DNA of 6,997 bases from an uncultured Ruminococcus sp. (GTDB lineage: Bacteria; Bacillota; Clostridia; Oscillospirales; Ruminococcaceae), in the NCBI GenBank assembly GCA_905199285.1, contig CAJKFZ010000136.1, positions 1 through 6,997 of the forward strand, read 5' to 3'. This document shows, piece after piece, positions 1 through 5,044 of the stretch (its first letter is position 1; each line of letters begins with the position of its first letter). The translations under genes were made by a program, and so were the position numbers. The notes beneath the pieces were generated by a model. The model saw nothing but the letters and a program-made list of their open reading frames with translations. It searched no databases and was not told the origin of the DNA.

Positions 1-31
1 CGTCTCGTTCGTATGGAGTAATTTTATTCAT
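1..31 (-). CDS. 5' end of an unidentified gene, cut by the window edge
   Basis: Only the first ten codons are present, reading MNKITPYERD from an ATG whose complement lies at 29-31; the rest lies beyond the left edge. The start is supported by an AAAAAGGA-type ribosome binding site about 10 nt upstream (complement near 42-49) and by a near-consensus promoter at 67-95, which would give a leader of about 30 nt. Ten residues are too few to name a family, and I do not assign a function. It is oriented like the DUF2798-like gene at 162-740, but a strong terminator separates them, so it is probably a separate transcription unit. Confidence 0.6.
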   Translation of the reverse strand, partial: MNKITPYERD

Positions 32-66
32 ATTTTCACATTCCTTTTTAGTTTGTAAGTATTTTC

Positions 67-95
67 ATTATAGCATATTTTTTGCACTTTTTCAA
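67..95 (-). promoter_or_regulatory. Sigma-A promoter of the left-edge gene
   Basis: On the minus strand a -35 box TTGAAA (complement of 90-95) and a perfect -10 box TATAAT (complement of 67-72) are separated by exactly 17 bp. A TGC directly before the -10 makes it an extended -10 promoter. The spacer closely resembles that of the promoter at 880-908. Confidence 0.75.
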
Positions 96-111
96 GCTTT
101 AGCGATATTTG

Positions 112-155
112 AAAAATAAAAACCTGCCTTTGCGTTTTTTTCGCAAAGACAGGTT
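112..155 (-). terminator. Intrinsic terminator of the DUF2798-like gene
   Basis: A 14-bp stem (121-134 with 142-155) closes a 7-nt loop of A on the minus strand and is followed there by a U-rich run broken by one A (complement of 112-120). The single imperfect pair is C/A on the plus strand but G-U on the minus strand, so the hairpin is fully paired only in minus-strand RNA. It begins 6 nt after the stop codon of the membrane protein gene, which fits its orientation. Confidence 0.85.
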
Positions 156-161
156 GTAAAA

Positions 162-740
162 TTATGCTTTGACCGTTTCGGCAGCGATTTTCCTTGATGT
201 AATATCTTTTCGGAACAAGAACTTGAAAATTGTTCTTACCAATGGTTGAATGAAAAATAATTGACTGAAAAATGCAAACGGAAAATTGAAGCACACAAGC
301 TTTAACCAGTTTGCAAGAAGTGTGAAAACAGAAAATCCCATGTAATACGGATAATAAAGCCATGCAGCAATAAAGCTCATGACCGGACACATAATTCCGA
401 CTGTTGCGCATATAATTGCAGTTTCAAAAATTACCGGATGCGTATTACGCATATCGAATGTTTTACAGGCAAGCTTGAAAGATGCCGGACTTCCAATGAA
501 GATTTCAATCAAGTAGGCAAGAACAAATTCTACAAGTACAATCGTCCATATCGGAACTATTTTTCCGCAAAGCATAACTCCTCCTTGTGAGTTAATCGCC
601 GAAATGACGCTCGACTGTCCGGTTACATTCATAAGCGTATTTCCGTTAATGACATAAAGACTGTAGAATACATATCCATGCACTGTAATGATAACAGTCA
701 GAAGTGCGAAGATACATCTTTGAAATTGATTTCTTGGCAT
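162..740 (-). CDS. DUF2798-like four-helix membrane protein, function unknown
   Basis: The 192-residue product is a hydrophobic inner-membrane protein with about four predicted membrane segments (roughly 9-31, 61-83, 102-128 and 136-166). The start MPRNQFQR and the C-terminal stretch with NWLKLVCFNFPFAF (144-157) and QPLVRTIF (165-172) resemble the DUF2798 family as I remember it, whose members pair short N-x-F-QR and P-x-VR motifs around membrane helices. The layout suggests two DUF2798-like halves. No catalytic or binding residues stand out and no biochemical role is known to me. The start is fixed by an AAAGGAG site 9 nt upstream. The gene stands alone, with its own promoter (880-908), a long structured leader and a terminator, and is divergent from cysK. 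The family assignment is moderately sure; a function would be guesswork. Confidence 0.8.
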   Translation of the reverse strand: MPRNQFQRCIFALLTVIITVHGYVFYSLYVINGNTLMNVTGQSSVISAINSQGGVMLCGKIVPIWTIVLVEFVLAYLIEIFIGSPASFKLACKTFDMRNTHPVIFETAIICATVGIMCPVMSFIAAWLYYPYYMGFSVFTLLANWLKLVCFNFPFAFFSQLFFIQPLVRTIFKFLFRKDITSRKIAAETVKA

Positions 741-766
741 AAAAAATTACTCCTTTTTTTGACAAA

Positions 767-849
767 CAAAAAACACGCTATACCATTGACAGAAATCTGA
801 ATACTTAGTGTACCGTAATCAGATTTACATACCAAAAGGTAAAACGTGT
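767..849 (-). promoter_or_regulatory. Structured leader / possible attenuator before the DUF2798-like gene
   Basis: Minus-strand RNA from the 880-908 promoter would have a leader of about 130 nt. Within it, arm 838-849 can pair with arm 773-784 over 12 positions (11 pairs including one G-U, plus one U-U mismatch), immediately followed by UUUUUUGUUU (complement of 764-773). Nested inside is a perfect 8-bp stem (819-826 with 793-800) that extends by three more pairs past a U-U mismatch. The 5' arm can instead form a small hairpin, UACC-UUUU-GGUA (830-841), which excludes the long stem. Mutually exclusive helices before a U-run are what attenuators and riboswitches look like. It matches no riboswitch class I recognise. 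Confidence 0.45.
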
Positions 850-879
850 GTCGTTCGTCTTTATTTTATTTACTTGCTT

Positions 880-908
880 ATTATAGCATAAAATTTGCAG
901 TTTGTCAA
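880..908 (-). promoter_or_regulatory. Consensus sigma-A promoter of the DUF2798-like gene
   Basis: The minus strand shows a perfect -35 box TTGACA (complement of 903-908), a 17-bp spacer and a perfect -10 box TATAAT (complement of 880-885) preceded by TGC. Transcription should start near 873, leaving about 130 nt before the start codon. It is divergent from the cysK promoter, with the two -35 boxes 63 bp apart. Confidence 0.85.
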
Positions 909-971
909 GCTGAGATCCATATATGTAAACGGTAACACTACAAGTTTTTTTATAAAATTTTCAAAAAACAC

Positions 972-1000
972 TTGACAAATATAAAAGAGTATGATATAAT
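972..1000 (+). promoter_or_regulatory. Consensus extended -10 promoter of cysK
   Basis: TTGACA at 972-977 and TATAAT at 995-1000 are both perfect, 17 bp apart, with TGA directly before the -10. The run of T and A tracts at 945-968 just upstream resembles an UP element. Transcription would begin near 1007, about 46 nt before the start codon. A promoter this close to consensus would be strong unless repressed. Confidence 0.88.
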
Positions 1001-1010
1001 TAAATCATAC
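989..1010. promoter_or_regulatory. Operator-like palindrome over the cysK -10 box
   Basis: GTATGAT (989-995) and its exact inverse ATCATAC (1004-1010) flank an 8-bp centre that is also mostly self-complementary, so 10 of 11 position pairs match. It covers the -10 box and the transcription start, where a bound dimer would block RNA polymerase. Bacillota cysteine genes are often repressed by Rrf2-type regulators such as CymR; linking this site to such a protein is inference, since no regulator gene is in view. Confidence 0.5.
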
Positions 1011-1052
1011 CAAACATATAGGAATTATTTATATTGAAAAGGAGTCCTGATA

Positions 1053-1979
1053 ATGAGTATTTACAAAAAAATCACAGATCTGATAGGCAATACGCCACTT
1101 TTAGAGCTTGAAAATATTGAAAAAGCGAATGATCTTAATGCAACTTTGCTTGCTAAGTTAGAATACTTTAATCCAGCTGGTTCTGTTAAAGACAGAGTCG
1201 CAAAAGCCATGATTGATGATGCAGAAGCAAAAGGTATTCTTAAAGCTGGAAGCGTTATAATTGAACCAACAAGCGGAAATACGGGGATCGGTCTTGCTTC
1301 TGTTGCCGCTGCAAGAGGTTATCGCCTTATCATTACGATGCCTGAAACGATGAGCGTTGAACGCCGGAATCTTATGAAAGCTTATGGCGCAGAACTTGTT
1401 CTTACAGAAGGTTCAAAAGGTATGAAAGGCGCTATAGAAAAAGCTGATGAGCTTGCTGCGGAAATTCCTGACAGTTTTATTCCTTCTCAGTTCACAAATC
1501 CGACTAATCCTGCTGCTCATCAGAAAACAACAGGTGTTGAGATCTGGAACGATACAAACGGAAAGGTAGATATTTTTGTTGCCGGAGTCGGAACAGGCGG
1601 AACTATCAGCGGTGTTGGGGCATATCTTAAATCGCAGAATCCTGATGTGAAAATCGTTGCAGTAGAGCCGAAAAGCTCTCCGATACTTTCAGAGGGTGTT
1701 GCAGGTTCTCATAAAATTCAGGGAATAGGCGCAGGCTTTGTTCCTGAAACTCTTGATACTGAAATTTATGATGAAATAATCACTGTTGAAAACGAAGATG
1801 CGTTCGCAACAGGCAGAACAGTTGCGAGAACAGAGGGAGTGCTTATCGGTATTTCTTCCGGTGCAGCGTTGTGGGCAGCTATCCAGCTTGCAAAACGTCC
1901 GGAAAACAAGGGGAAAACTATAGTGGCGCTTCTTCCCGATACAGGTGAACGTTATCTTTCTACACCGATGTTTGAGTAA
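1053..1979 (+). CDS. cysK: Cysteine synthase A (O-acetylserine sulfhydrylase)
   Basis: This cytosolic PLP enzyme converts O-acetyl-L-serine and sulfide to L-cysteine and acetate. The 308-residue product has the usual length and the motifs of the family in order: NPAGSVKDR at 40-48 with the Schiff-base lysine K46, the substrate loop TSGNTG at 73-78, QFTNPTNPAAH at 146-156, the phosphate-binding GTGGT at 180-184, GISSG at 266-270 near the pyridine nitrogen, and PDTGERYLST close to the C-terminus. The start is set by AAAAGGAG 8 nt upstream. It is monocistronic as far as can be seen, with a consensus promoter and an overlapping palindrome. No cysE is in view, so the O-acetylserine supply must be encoded elsewhere. 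A cystathionine beta-synthase or O-phosphoserine enzyme is less likely given the length and C-terminus. Confidence 0.95.
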   Translation: MSIYKKITDLIGNTPLLELENIEKANDLNATLLAKLEYFNPAGSVKDRVAKAMIDDAEAKGILKAGSVIIEPTSGNTGIGLASVAAARGYRLIITMPETMSVERRNLMKAYGAELVLTEGSKGMKGAIEKADELAAEIPDSFIPSQFTNPTNPAAHQKTTGVEIWNDTNGKVDIFVAGVGTGGTISGVGAYLKSQNPDVKIVAVEPKSSPILSEGVAGSHKIQGIGAGFVPETLDTEIYDEIITVENEDAFATGRTVARTEGVLIGISSGAALWAAIQLAKRPENKGKTIVALLPDTGERYLSTPMFE

Positions 1980-2008
1980 ATTTATAAAGCATATGAATGA
2001 CAGGAGGC

Positions 2009-2043
2009 AAAAAAATCAGGCTTACTGAATAGTAAACCTGATT
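2009..2043 (-). terminator. Second minus-strand hairpin terminator, facing the cysK 3' end
   Basis: A 13-bp stem (2014-2026 with 2031-2043) closes a 4-nt loop. On the minus strand it is followed by a run of seven U (complement of 2009-2015, the first two inside the stem) and its one odd pair is G-U. On the plus strand that pair is a C/A mismatch and there is no T-run after the stem, so it is built to stop minus-strand transcripts, not cysK. It backs up the similar terminator at 2106-2143. Short outer arms CAGGA (2001-2005) and TCCTG (2046-2050) could extend it. Confidence 0.7.
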
Positions 2044-2105
2044 CATCCTGTACAATTATACGTTGTCTTGTAACTATAAAATATATGAATAAAGATGCGT
2101 TGTGG

Positions 2106-2143
2106 AAAAAATATCGGGCTTACTTCAAAGTAAACCCGAATAT
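2106..2143 (-). terminator. Intrinsic terminator of tRNA-Gln
   Basis: A 10-bp stem (2115-2124 with 2129-2138) with a four-base loop can be extended by AT pairs past one bulged base. On the minus strand it is followed by AUAUUUUUU (complement of 2106-2114). As in the neighbouring hairpin at 2009-2043, one pair is G-U in minus-strand RNA and mismatched on the plus strand. It lies about 20 nt beyond the tRNA 3' end. Confidence 0.8.
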
Positions 2144-2148
2144 GCTCT

Positions 2149-2164
2149 GCCGGGAGCACCCGGC
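2149..2164 (-). other. GC hairpin abutting the tRNA-Gln CCA end
   Basis: In minus-strand RNA the bases directly after the encoded CCA form GCCGGG-UGCU-CCCGGC, six GC-rich pairs with a four-base loop, and no U-run follows. An alternative pairing of TGCTC (2143-2147) with GAGCA (2154-2158) excludes it. It could influence trimming of the tRNA 3' end, or be a relic of a lost neighbour; neither can be decided here. Confidence 0.5.
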
Positions 2165-2240
2165 TGGTTGGGGCGGCGGGATTTGAACCCACGCAGTGAC
2201 AGAGTCAAAGTCTGTTGCCTTACCGCTTGGCTACGCCCCA
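2165..2240 (-). tRNA. tRNA-Gln (anticodon TTG)
   Basis: The complement folds as a complete 76-nt tRNA. The acceptor stem TGGGGCG pairs with CGCCCCA, including the U1-A72 pair typical of bacterial tRNA-Gln. The D arm is GCC/GGC, and the anticodon stem ACAGA/TCTGT holds the loop CTTTGAC with anticodon TTG, reading CAA and CAG. The T arm GTGGG/CCCGC has the loop TTCAAAT. The discriminator is A, and CCA is encoded at 2165-2167. It is a single-gene unit with its own promoter (2256-2284) and two terminators, placed against the direction of cysK and metY. Translating the plus strand here gives a spurious protein reading GRRDLNPRS. Confidence 0.96.
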
Positions 2241-2255
2241 AACAATACTATAATA

Positions 2256-2284
2256 ATTATACCAAAAAAATGAAAAGAAATCAA
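2256..2284 (-). promoter_or_regulatory. Promoter of tRNA-Gln
   Basis: On the minus strand TTGATT (complement of 2279-2284) and a perfect TATAAT (complement of 2256-2261) are 17 bp apart. The start point would fall near 2249, about 9 nt before the mature tRNA, leaving a short leader for RNase P to remove. The upstream DNA to about 2340 is almost pure A/T. Confidence 0.75.
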
Positions 2285-2378
2285 TAGCTAAAGAAATATA
2301 TTTTATATTTAACAATAATATTTTATAGAATGAATAAAAAATATATCGAAATGCAATATGAAATGTTTATTTTACTTA

Positions 2379-2407
2379 TTGACGTGACAGAAAATGTGCA
2401 GTATAAT
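2379..2407 (+). promoter_or_regulatory. Promoter of metY
   Basis: TTGACG at 2379-2384 and a perfect TATAAT at 2402-2407 are 17 bp apart. Transcription from about 2414 leaves a leader of only some 22 nt, too short for the SAM riboswitch or T-box that often precede methionine genes in Bacillota. The inverted repeat AAAATGT (2391-2397) and ACATTTT (2415-2421) brackets the -10 box and could be an operator. Confidence 0.8.
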
Positions 2408-2421
2408 ATATATGACATTTT

Positions 2422-2427
2422 GAAAGG
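2422..2427 (+). promoter_or_regulatory. Ribosome binding site that decides the metY start
   Basis: GAAAGG (2422-2427) lies directly against the ATG at 2428, too close to serve it, but about 9 nt before the ATG at 2437. The downstream ATG is therefore the real start, and the extra MFF sometimes predicted is not translated. Confidence 0.85.
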
Positions 2428-2436
2428 ATGTTTTTT

Positions 2437-3720
2437 ATGAGCAATTATAAATTTGAAACACGTCAGGTTCATGCGGGTCAGGAAAATCCCGATCCGACAA
2501 CAGATGCAAGAGCTGTTCCGATTTATGCAACAACCTCTTACGTTTTTAAAGATTCCGCTACAGCGGCAGGACGTTTCGGTCTTACTGTTCCGGGAAATAT
2601 TTATACGAGACTCATGAATCCGACTTCAAGTGTTTTTGAGGAAAGAATAACTGCTTTAGAGGGCGGTGCAGGAGCATTAGCAACAGCTTCCGGTTCTGCG
2701 GCAATTACATACGCTATTCAAAATATTGCCGTTGCAGGCGATCATGTTGTTTCGTCAACGAATCTTTACGGCGGCACTTATAATCTCTTTGCAAATACGC
2801 TGAAAGAGCAGGGAATCACAACAACTTTTGTTGATCCGTCCGATCCGGAAAACTTTGAAAAAGCTATTCAGCCGAATACAAAGCTTTTGTATGCAGAAAC
2901 TCTCGGCAATCCGAATTCTGACGTTATAGACATTGAAGCGATTTCTGCTGTTGCGCATAAGCATGGAATTCCGCTTATTGTTGACAATACATTTGCAACG
3001 CCGTACTTTTTAAGACCGATCGAACACGGCGCAGATGTTGTAGTTCATTCCGCAACAAAATTCATCGGCGGTCATGGAACCGTAATGGGAGGAGTTATCG
3101 TCGATTCCGGTAAGTTTGACTGGGCTCAGAACGATAAATTCCCCGGGCTTTCAAAGCCTAATCCGTCATATCATGGAGTTGTTTTCACGGAAGTCTGCGG
3201 AAATCTCGCATATATTCTTAAAATCAGAACAACTCTTATGAGAGATCAGGGCGCATCAATTTCTCCGTTCAATTCGTTCCTTCTTCTTCAGGGACTTGAA
3301 ACTCTTTCACTTCGTTTAGAACGTCATGTTGAGAATGCGCTTAAAGTTGTGGATTTCCTCAGCAAGCATCCGCAGGTTGAAAAGGTGAATCATCCATCGC
3401 TTGCATCCGGAAAGGAAAAGGAGCTTTATGATAAGTATTTCCCGAATGGAGCAGCTTCTATTTTTACATTCGAGATAAAAGGCGGAGCCGACGAAGCAAA
3501 GAAATTCACCGAAAGTCTTGAATTATTCTCGCTGCTTGCCAACGTTGCAGACGTTAAATCGCTTGTAATACATCCGGCATCAACAACTCATTCACAGATG
3601 ACCGAAGAAGAGCTTCTTTCAGCTGGAATCAAGCCTAATACAGTCAGACTTTCAATCGGTACAGAACACATTGACGATATTATTGCAGACCTTGAAAAGG
3701 GCTTTGCAGCATTAATATAA
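2437..3720 (+). CDS. metY: O-acetylhomoserine sulfhydrylase (O-acetylhomoserine aminocarboxypropyltransferase)
   Basis: This cytosolic PLP enzyme of the Cys/Met metabolism family replaces the acetyl group of O-acetyl-L-homoserine with sulfide, giving homocysteine directly without cystathionine. Starting at MSNYKFETRQVHAGQ the product has 427 residues, the length usual for MetY and longer than the roughly 380 of MetB or cystathionine lyases. Visible family features are VPIYATTSYVFKD, the PLP-phosphate region NIYTRLMNPT, SGSAAI, LYGGTYNLF, the VDNTFATPY strand, the Schiff-base lysine K208 in HSATKFIGGHG, SPFNSFLLLQGLETLSLR, and LVIHPASTTHSQ near the C-terminus. With cysK it covers sulfide fixation into both cysteine and homocysteine. 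It has its own promoter and a weak downstream hairpin. Use of O-succinylhomoserine cannot be excluded from sequence alone. Confidence 0.94.
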   Translation: MSNYKFETRQVHAGQENPDPTTDARAVPIYATTSYVFKDSATAAGRFGLTVPGNIYTRLMNPTSSVFEERITALEGGAGALATASGSAAITYAIQNIAVAGDHVVSSTNLYGGTYNLFANTLKEQGITTTFVDPSDPENFEKAIQPNTKLLYAETLGNPNSDVIDIEAISAVAHKHGIPLIVDNTFATPYFLRPIEHGADVVVHSATKFIGGHGTVMGGVIVDSGKFDWAQNDKFPGLSKPNPSYHGVVFTEVCGNLAYILKIRTTLMRDQGASISPFNSFLLLQGLETLSLRLERHVENALKVVDFLSKHPQVEKVNHPSLASGKEKELYDKYFPNGAASIFTFEIKGGADEAKKFTESLELFSLLANVADVKSLVIHPASTTHSQMTEEELLSAGIKPNTVRLSIGTEHIDDIIADLEKGFAALI

Positions 3721-3721
3721 T
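3692..3721 (+). promoter_or_regulatory. Possible internal promoter for the ECF-tcdA pair
   Basis: TTGAAA (3692-3697) and a perfect TATAAT (3716-3721) are 18 bp apart and overlap the last codons and stop of metY. Transcription would begin near 3728, placing the hairpin at 3729-3766 at the very 5' end of the mRNA. The alternative is readthrough from metY past a weak terminator. Confidence 0.4.
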
Positions 3722-3728
3722 TAAAAAT

Positions 3729-3766
3729 AGCCTGTATTTATGGAAATTCTCTTATAAATACAGGCT
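3729..3766 (+). terminator. Hairpin after metY, weak terminator or 5' mRNA stem-loop
   Basis: A perfect 13-bp stem (3729-3741 with 3754-3766) closes a 12-nt loop. The following bases are only TTC, so there is no proper U-run and termination would be leaky. The next gene begins 21 bp later, so this may set how much metY mRNA reads into the ECF gene, or cap the 5' end of a transcript from the promoter at 3692-3721. Confidence 0.55.
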
Positions 3767-3787
3767 TTCAAAGGGTGGTAGTTTATA

Positions 3788-4297
3788 ATGAACAGTAAAA
3801 AAATAAAAACAATGACTCTTGCAGCGCTTCTGGCGGCGTTTGCCTGCGTAGCAACTATGCTTATTCAAGTTCCTACTCCGACAAAGGGATATGTTAATCT
3901 TGGCGACTGCATTGTGAACATTTCAGCATGGCTTCTCGGACCTGTTTATGGTGCGGCAGCGGCAGGAATAGGCTCGGCAATGGCAGACGTAATATCCGGA
4001 TATATCGTTTATGCTCCTGCGACGCTGATAATAAAAGGACTTATGGCTGCTGCTTCATTTTTCGTATATCGTGCCGTTTCTAAAAAAGCTAATTCTGTTT
4101 TCTCAAGAGTTGCTGCAGCGATAACGGCCGAGCTTATAATGGTTGCCGGATATGGAATTTTCGAGGCGTTTATGTACGGTTCAGTCGCAACTGCTCTCTT
4201 GGGAGTCAGCGGAAATCTTATACAAGGACTTATGGGCATTGTAAGTTCTGTTGTGATTTATGAAGCTGTAATTAAGCGAATCCCTAAAGTGGTCTGA
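3788..4297 (+). CDS. ECF transporter S component, substrate unknown
   Basis: The 169-residue integral membrane protein resembles the substrate-binding S subunits of energy-coupling-factor vitamin transporters, which dock onto a shared EcfA-EcfA'-EcfT module encoded elsewhere. Family hallmarks are a short basic N-terminus leading into a helix with small residues (LAALLAAFACVATM, 11-24), then GYVNLGD (34-40), LLGPVYGAAAAGIGSAMADVISGY (49-72), YAPATLIIKGLMA (75-87), and GNLIQG (142-147) in the last part; five or six helices are likely. It resembles the orphan ECF group with the NLGD motif; vitamins or their precursors are the usual cargo of these proteins, but the sequence does not tell which. 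AAAGGGTGG lies about 9 nt before the start. tcdA begins 5 bp after its stop, so the two are probably cotranscribed. Confidence 0.82.
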   Translation: MNSKKIKTMTLAALLAAFACVATMLIQVPTPTKGYVNLGDCIVNISAWLLGPVYGAAAAGIGSAMADVISGYIVYAPATLIIKGLMAAASFFVYRAVSKKANSVFSRVAAAITAELIMVAGYGIFEAFMYGSVATALLGVSGNLIQGLMGIVSSVVIYEAVIKRIPKVV

Positions 4298-4302
4298 AAA
4301 AT

Positions 4303-5043
4303 ATGAGCAATCAGTTTTCAAGAACAGAGCTGCTTTTCGGCAGTGAGGCAATGCACAAGCTTTCGTCATCAAGAGTTGCAGTTTTCGGAATCGGCGGCGT
4401 CGGAGGATACACCGTTGAAGCGCTTGCTCGTTCCGGAGTAGGGGAGCTTGACCTTATCGACAGTGATAAGGTTGCTCTTACAAACCTGAATCGTCAGATA
4501 ATTGCATTAAGAAGCACTATTGGCAAGTATAAAGTAGATGTCGCAAGGGAGCGCATTCTTAGTATAAATCCCGATTGCAGAGTGAACATATACAAAACAT
4601 TCTATATGCCTGAAACAGCTGAAAAGTTTGATTTTACGCAGTATGACTATGTTGTTGACGCTATAGATACTGTTACAGGAAAAATTGAACTTATCATGCA
4701 GGCGAAAGCGGCTGGAGTTCCGATAATCAGCTCTATGGGAGCGGGAAATAAAGTCGACCCGACCGCATTTGAAGTTTCGGATATTTACAAAACATCCGTA
4801 TGTCCGCTTGCAAGAGTTATGCGGAATCAGCTGAAAAAAAGGGGAGTAAAAAAGCTTAAAGTAGTTTACTCAAAAGAGCAGCCTATAATGCCTTCTGATG
4901 AAGCGGTTCATGCTCTTATGACAGAAGAGGGAGAAACTGAAAGGCGGAGCATACCGGCTTCAAATGCATTTGTACCGTCTGTTGCCGGATTGATAATTGC
5001 AGGGGAAGTTATAAAAGATCTGATAAAAATTAATAAGAATTAA
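4303..5043 (+). CDS. tcdA: tRNA threonylcarbamoyladenosine (t6A37) dehydratase
   Basis: This E1-like enzyme of the ThiF/MoeB/HesA superfamily uses ATP to dehydrate and cyclise t6A at position 37 of tRNAs that read ANN codons, giving ct6A. The 246-residue product shows the expected order: the nucleotide-binding GIGGVG at 29-34, D53 and D55 in DLIDSD, TNLNRQ at 60-65, K77, DAIDTV at 118-123, SMGAGNKVDP at 143-152 and KTSVCPLAR at 162-170, the last two being typical of TcdA/CsdL rather than of ThiF or MoeB. No ubiquitin-like sulfur carrier is nearby, which also argues against ThiF. The start lies 5 bp after the ECF stop with only a weak AAAGTGG-like site inside the end of that gene, so translational coupling is likely. 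A strong terminator follows directly. Confidence 0.9.
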   Translation: MSNQFSRTELLFGSEAMHKLSSSRVAVFGIGGVGGYTVEALARSGVGELDLIDSDKVALTNLNRQIIALRSTIGKYKVDVARERILSINPDCRVNIYKTFYMPETAEKFDFTQYDYVVDAIDTVTGKIELIMQAKAAGVPIISSMGAGNKVDPTAFEVSDIYKTSVCPLARVMRNQLKKRGVKKLKVVYSKEQPIMPSDEAVHALMTEEGETERRSIPASNAFVPSVAGLIIAGEVIKDLIKINKN

Positions 5044-5044
5044 T

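Noticed and set aside
28..411. 127-codon minus-strand frame overlapping the DUF2798-like gene, and its terminator region
   Set aside because: It overlaps the better-supported membrane protein in another frame, crosses that gene's terminator, and runs into the left-edge promoter.
941..974. Inverted repeat CAAGTTTTTT / AAAAAACACTTG upstream of cysK as an operator
   Set aside because: The arms match only with a bulge and are mostly A and T tracts; an UP element reading is simpler.
1011..1052. Riboswitch or T-box in the cysK or metY leader
   Set aside because: The leaders are about 46 and 22 nt, too short for any of these, and no conserved core was seen.
1993..2028. 11-codon frame MNDRRQKNQAY after cysK, with an AGGAGG at 2002-2007
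   Set aside because: The AGGAGG lies inside the frame, not before it, no ATG follows it at proper spacing, and the DNA is the outer part of a terminator hairpin.
2102..2287. 61-codon plus-strand reading frame containing GRRDLNPRSDRVK
   Set aside because: It is the translated antisense of tRNA-Gln and its terminator; there is no ribosome binding site, and the GRRDLNPRS string is a familiar artefact of tRNA T-arms.
2428..2436. Upstream ATG that would add MFF to MetY
   Set aside because: It touches the GAAAGG ribosome binding site, leaving no spacing; the ATG at 2437 is correctly spaced and gives the usual MetY N-terminus.
4009..4372. Minus-strand frames across the ECF gene and the start of tcdA
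   Set aside because: They are antisense to two well-supported genes, lack start signals and resemble no family.
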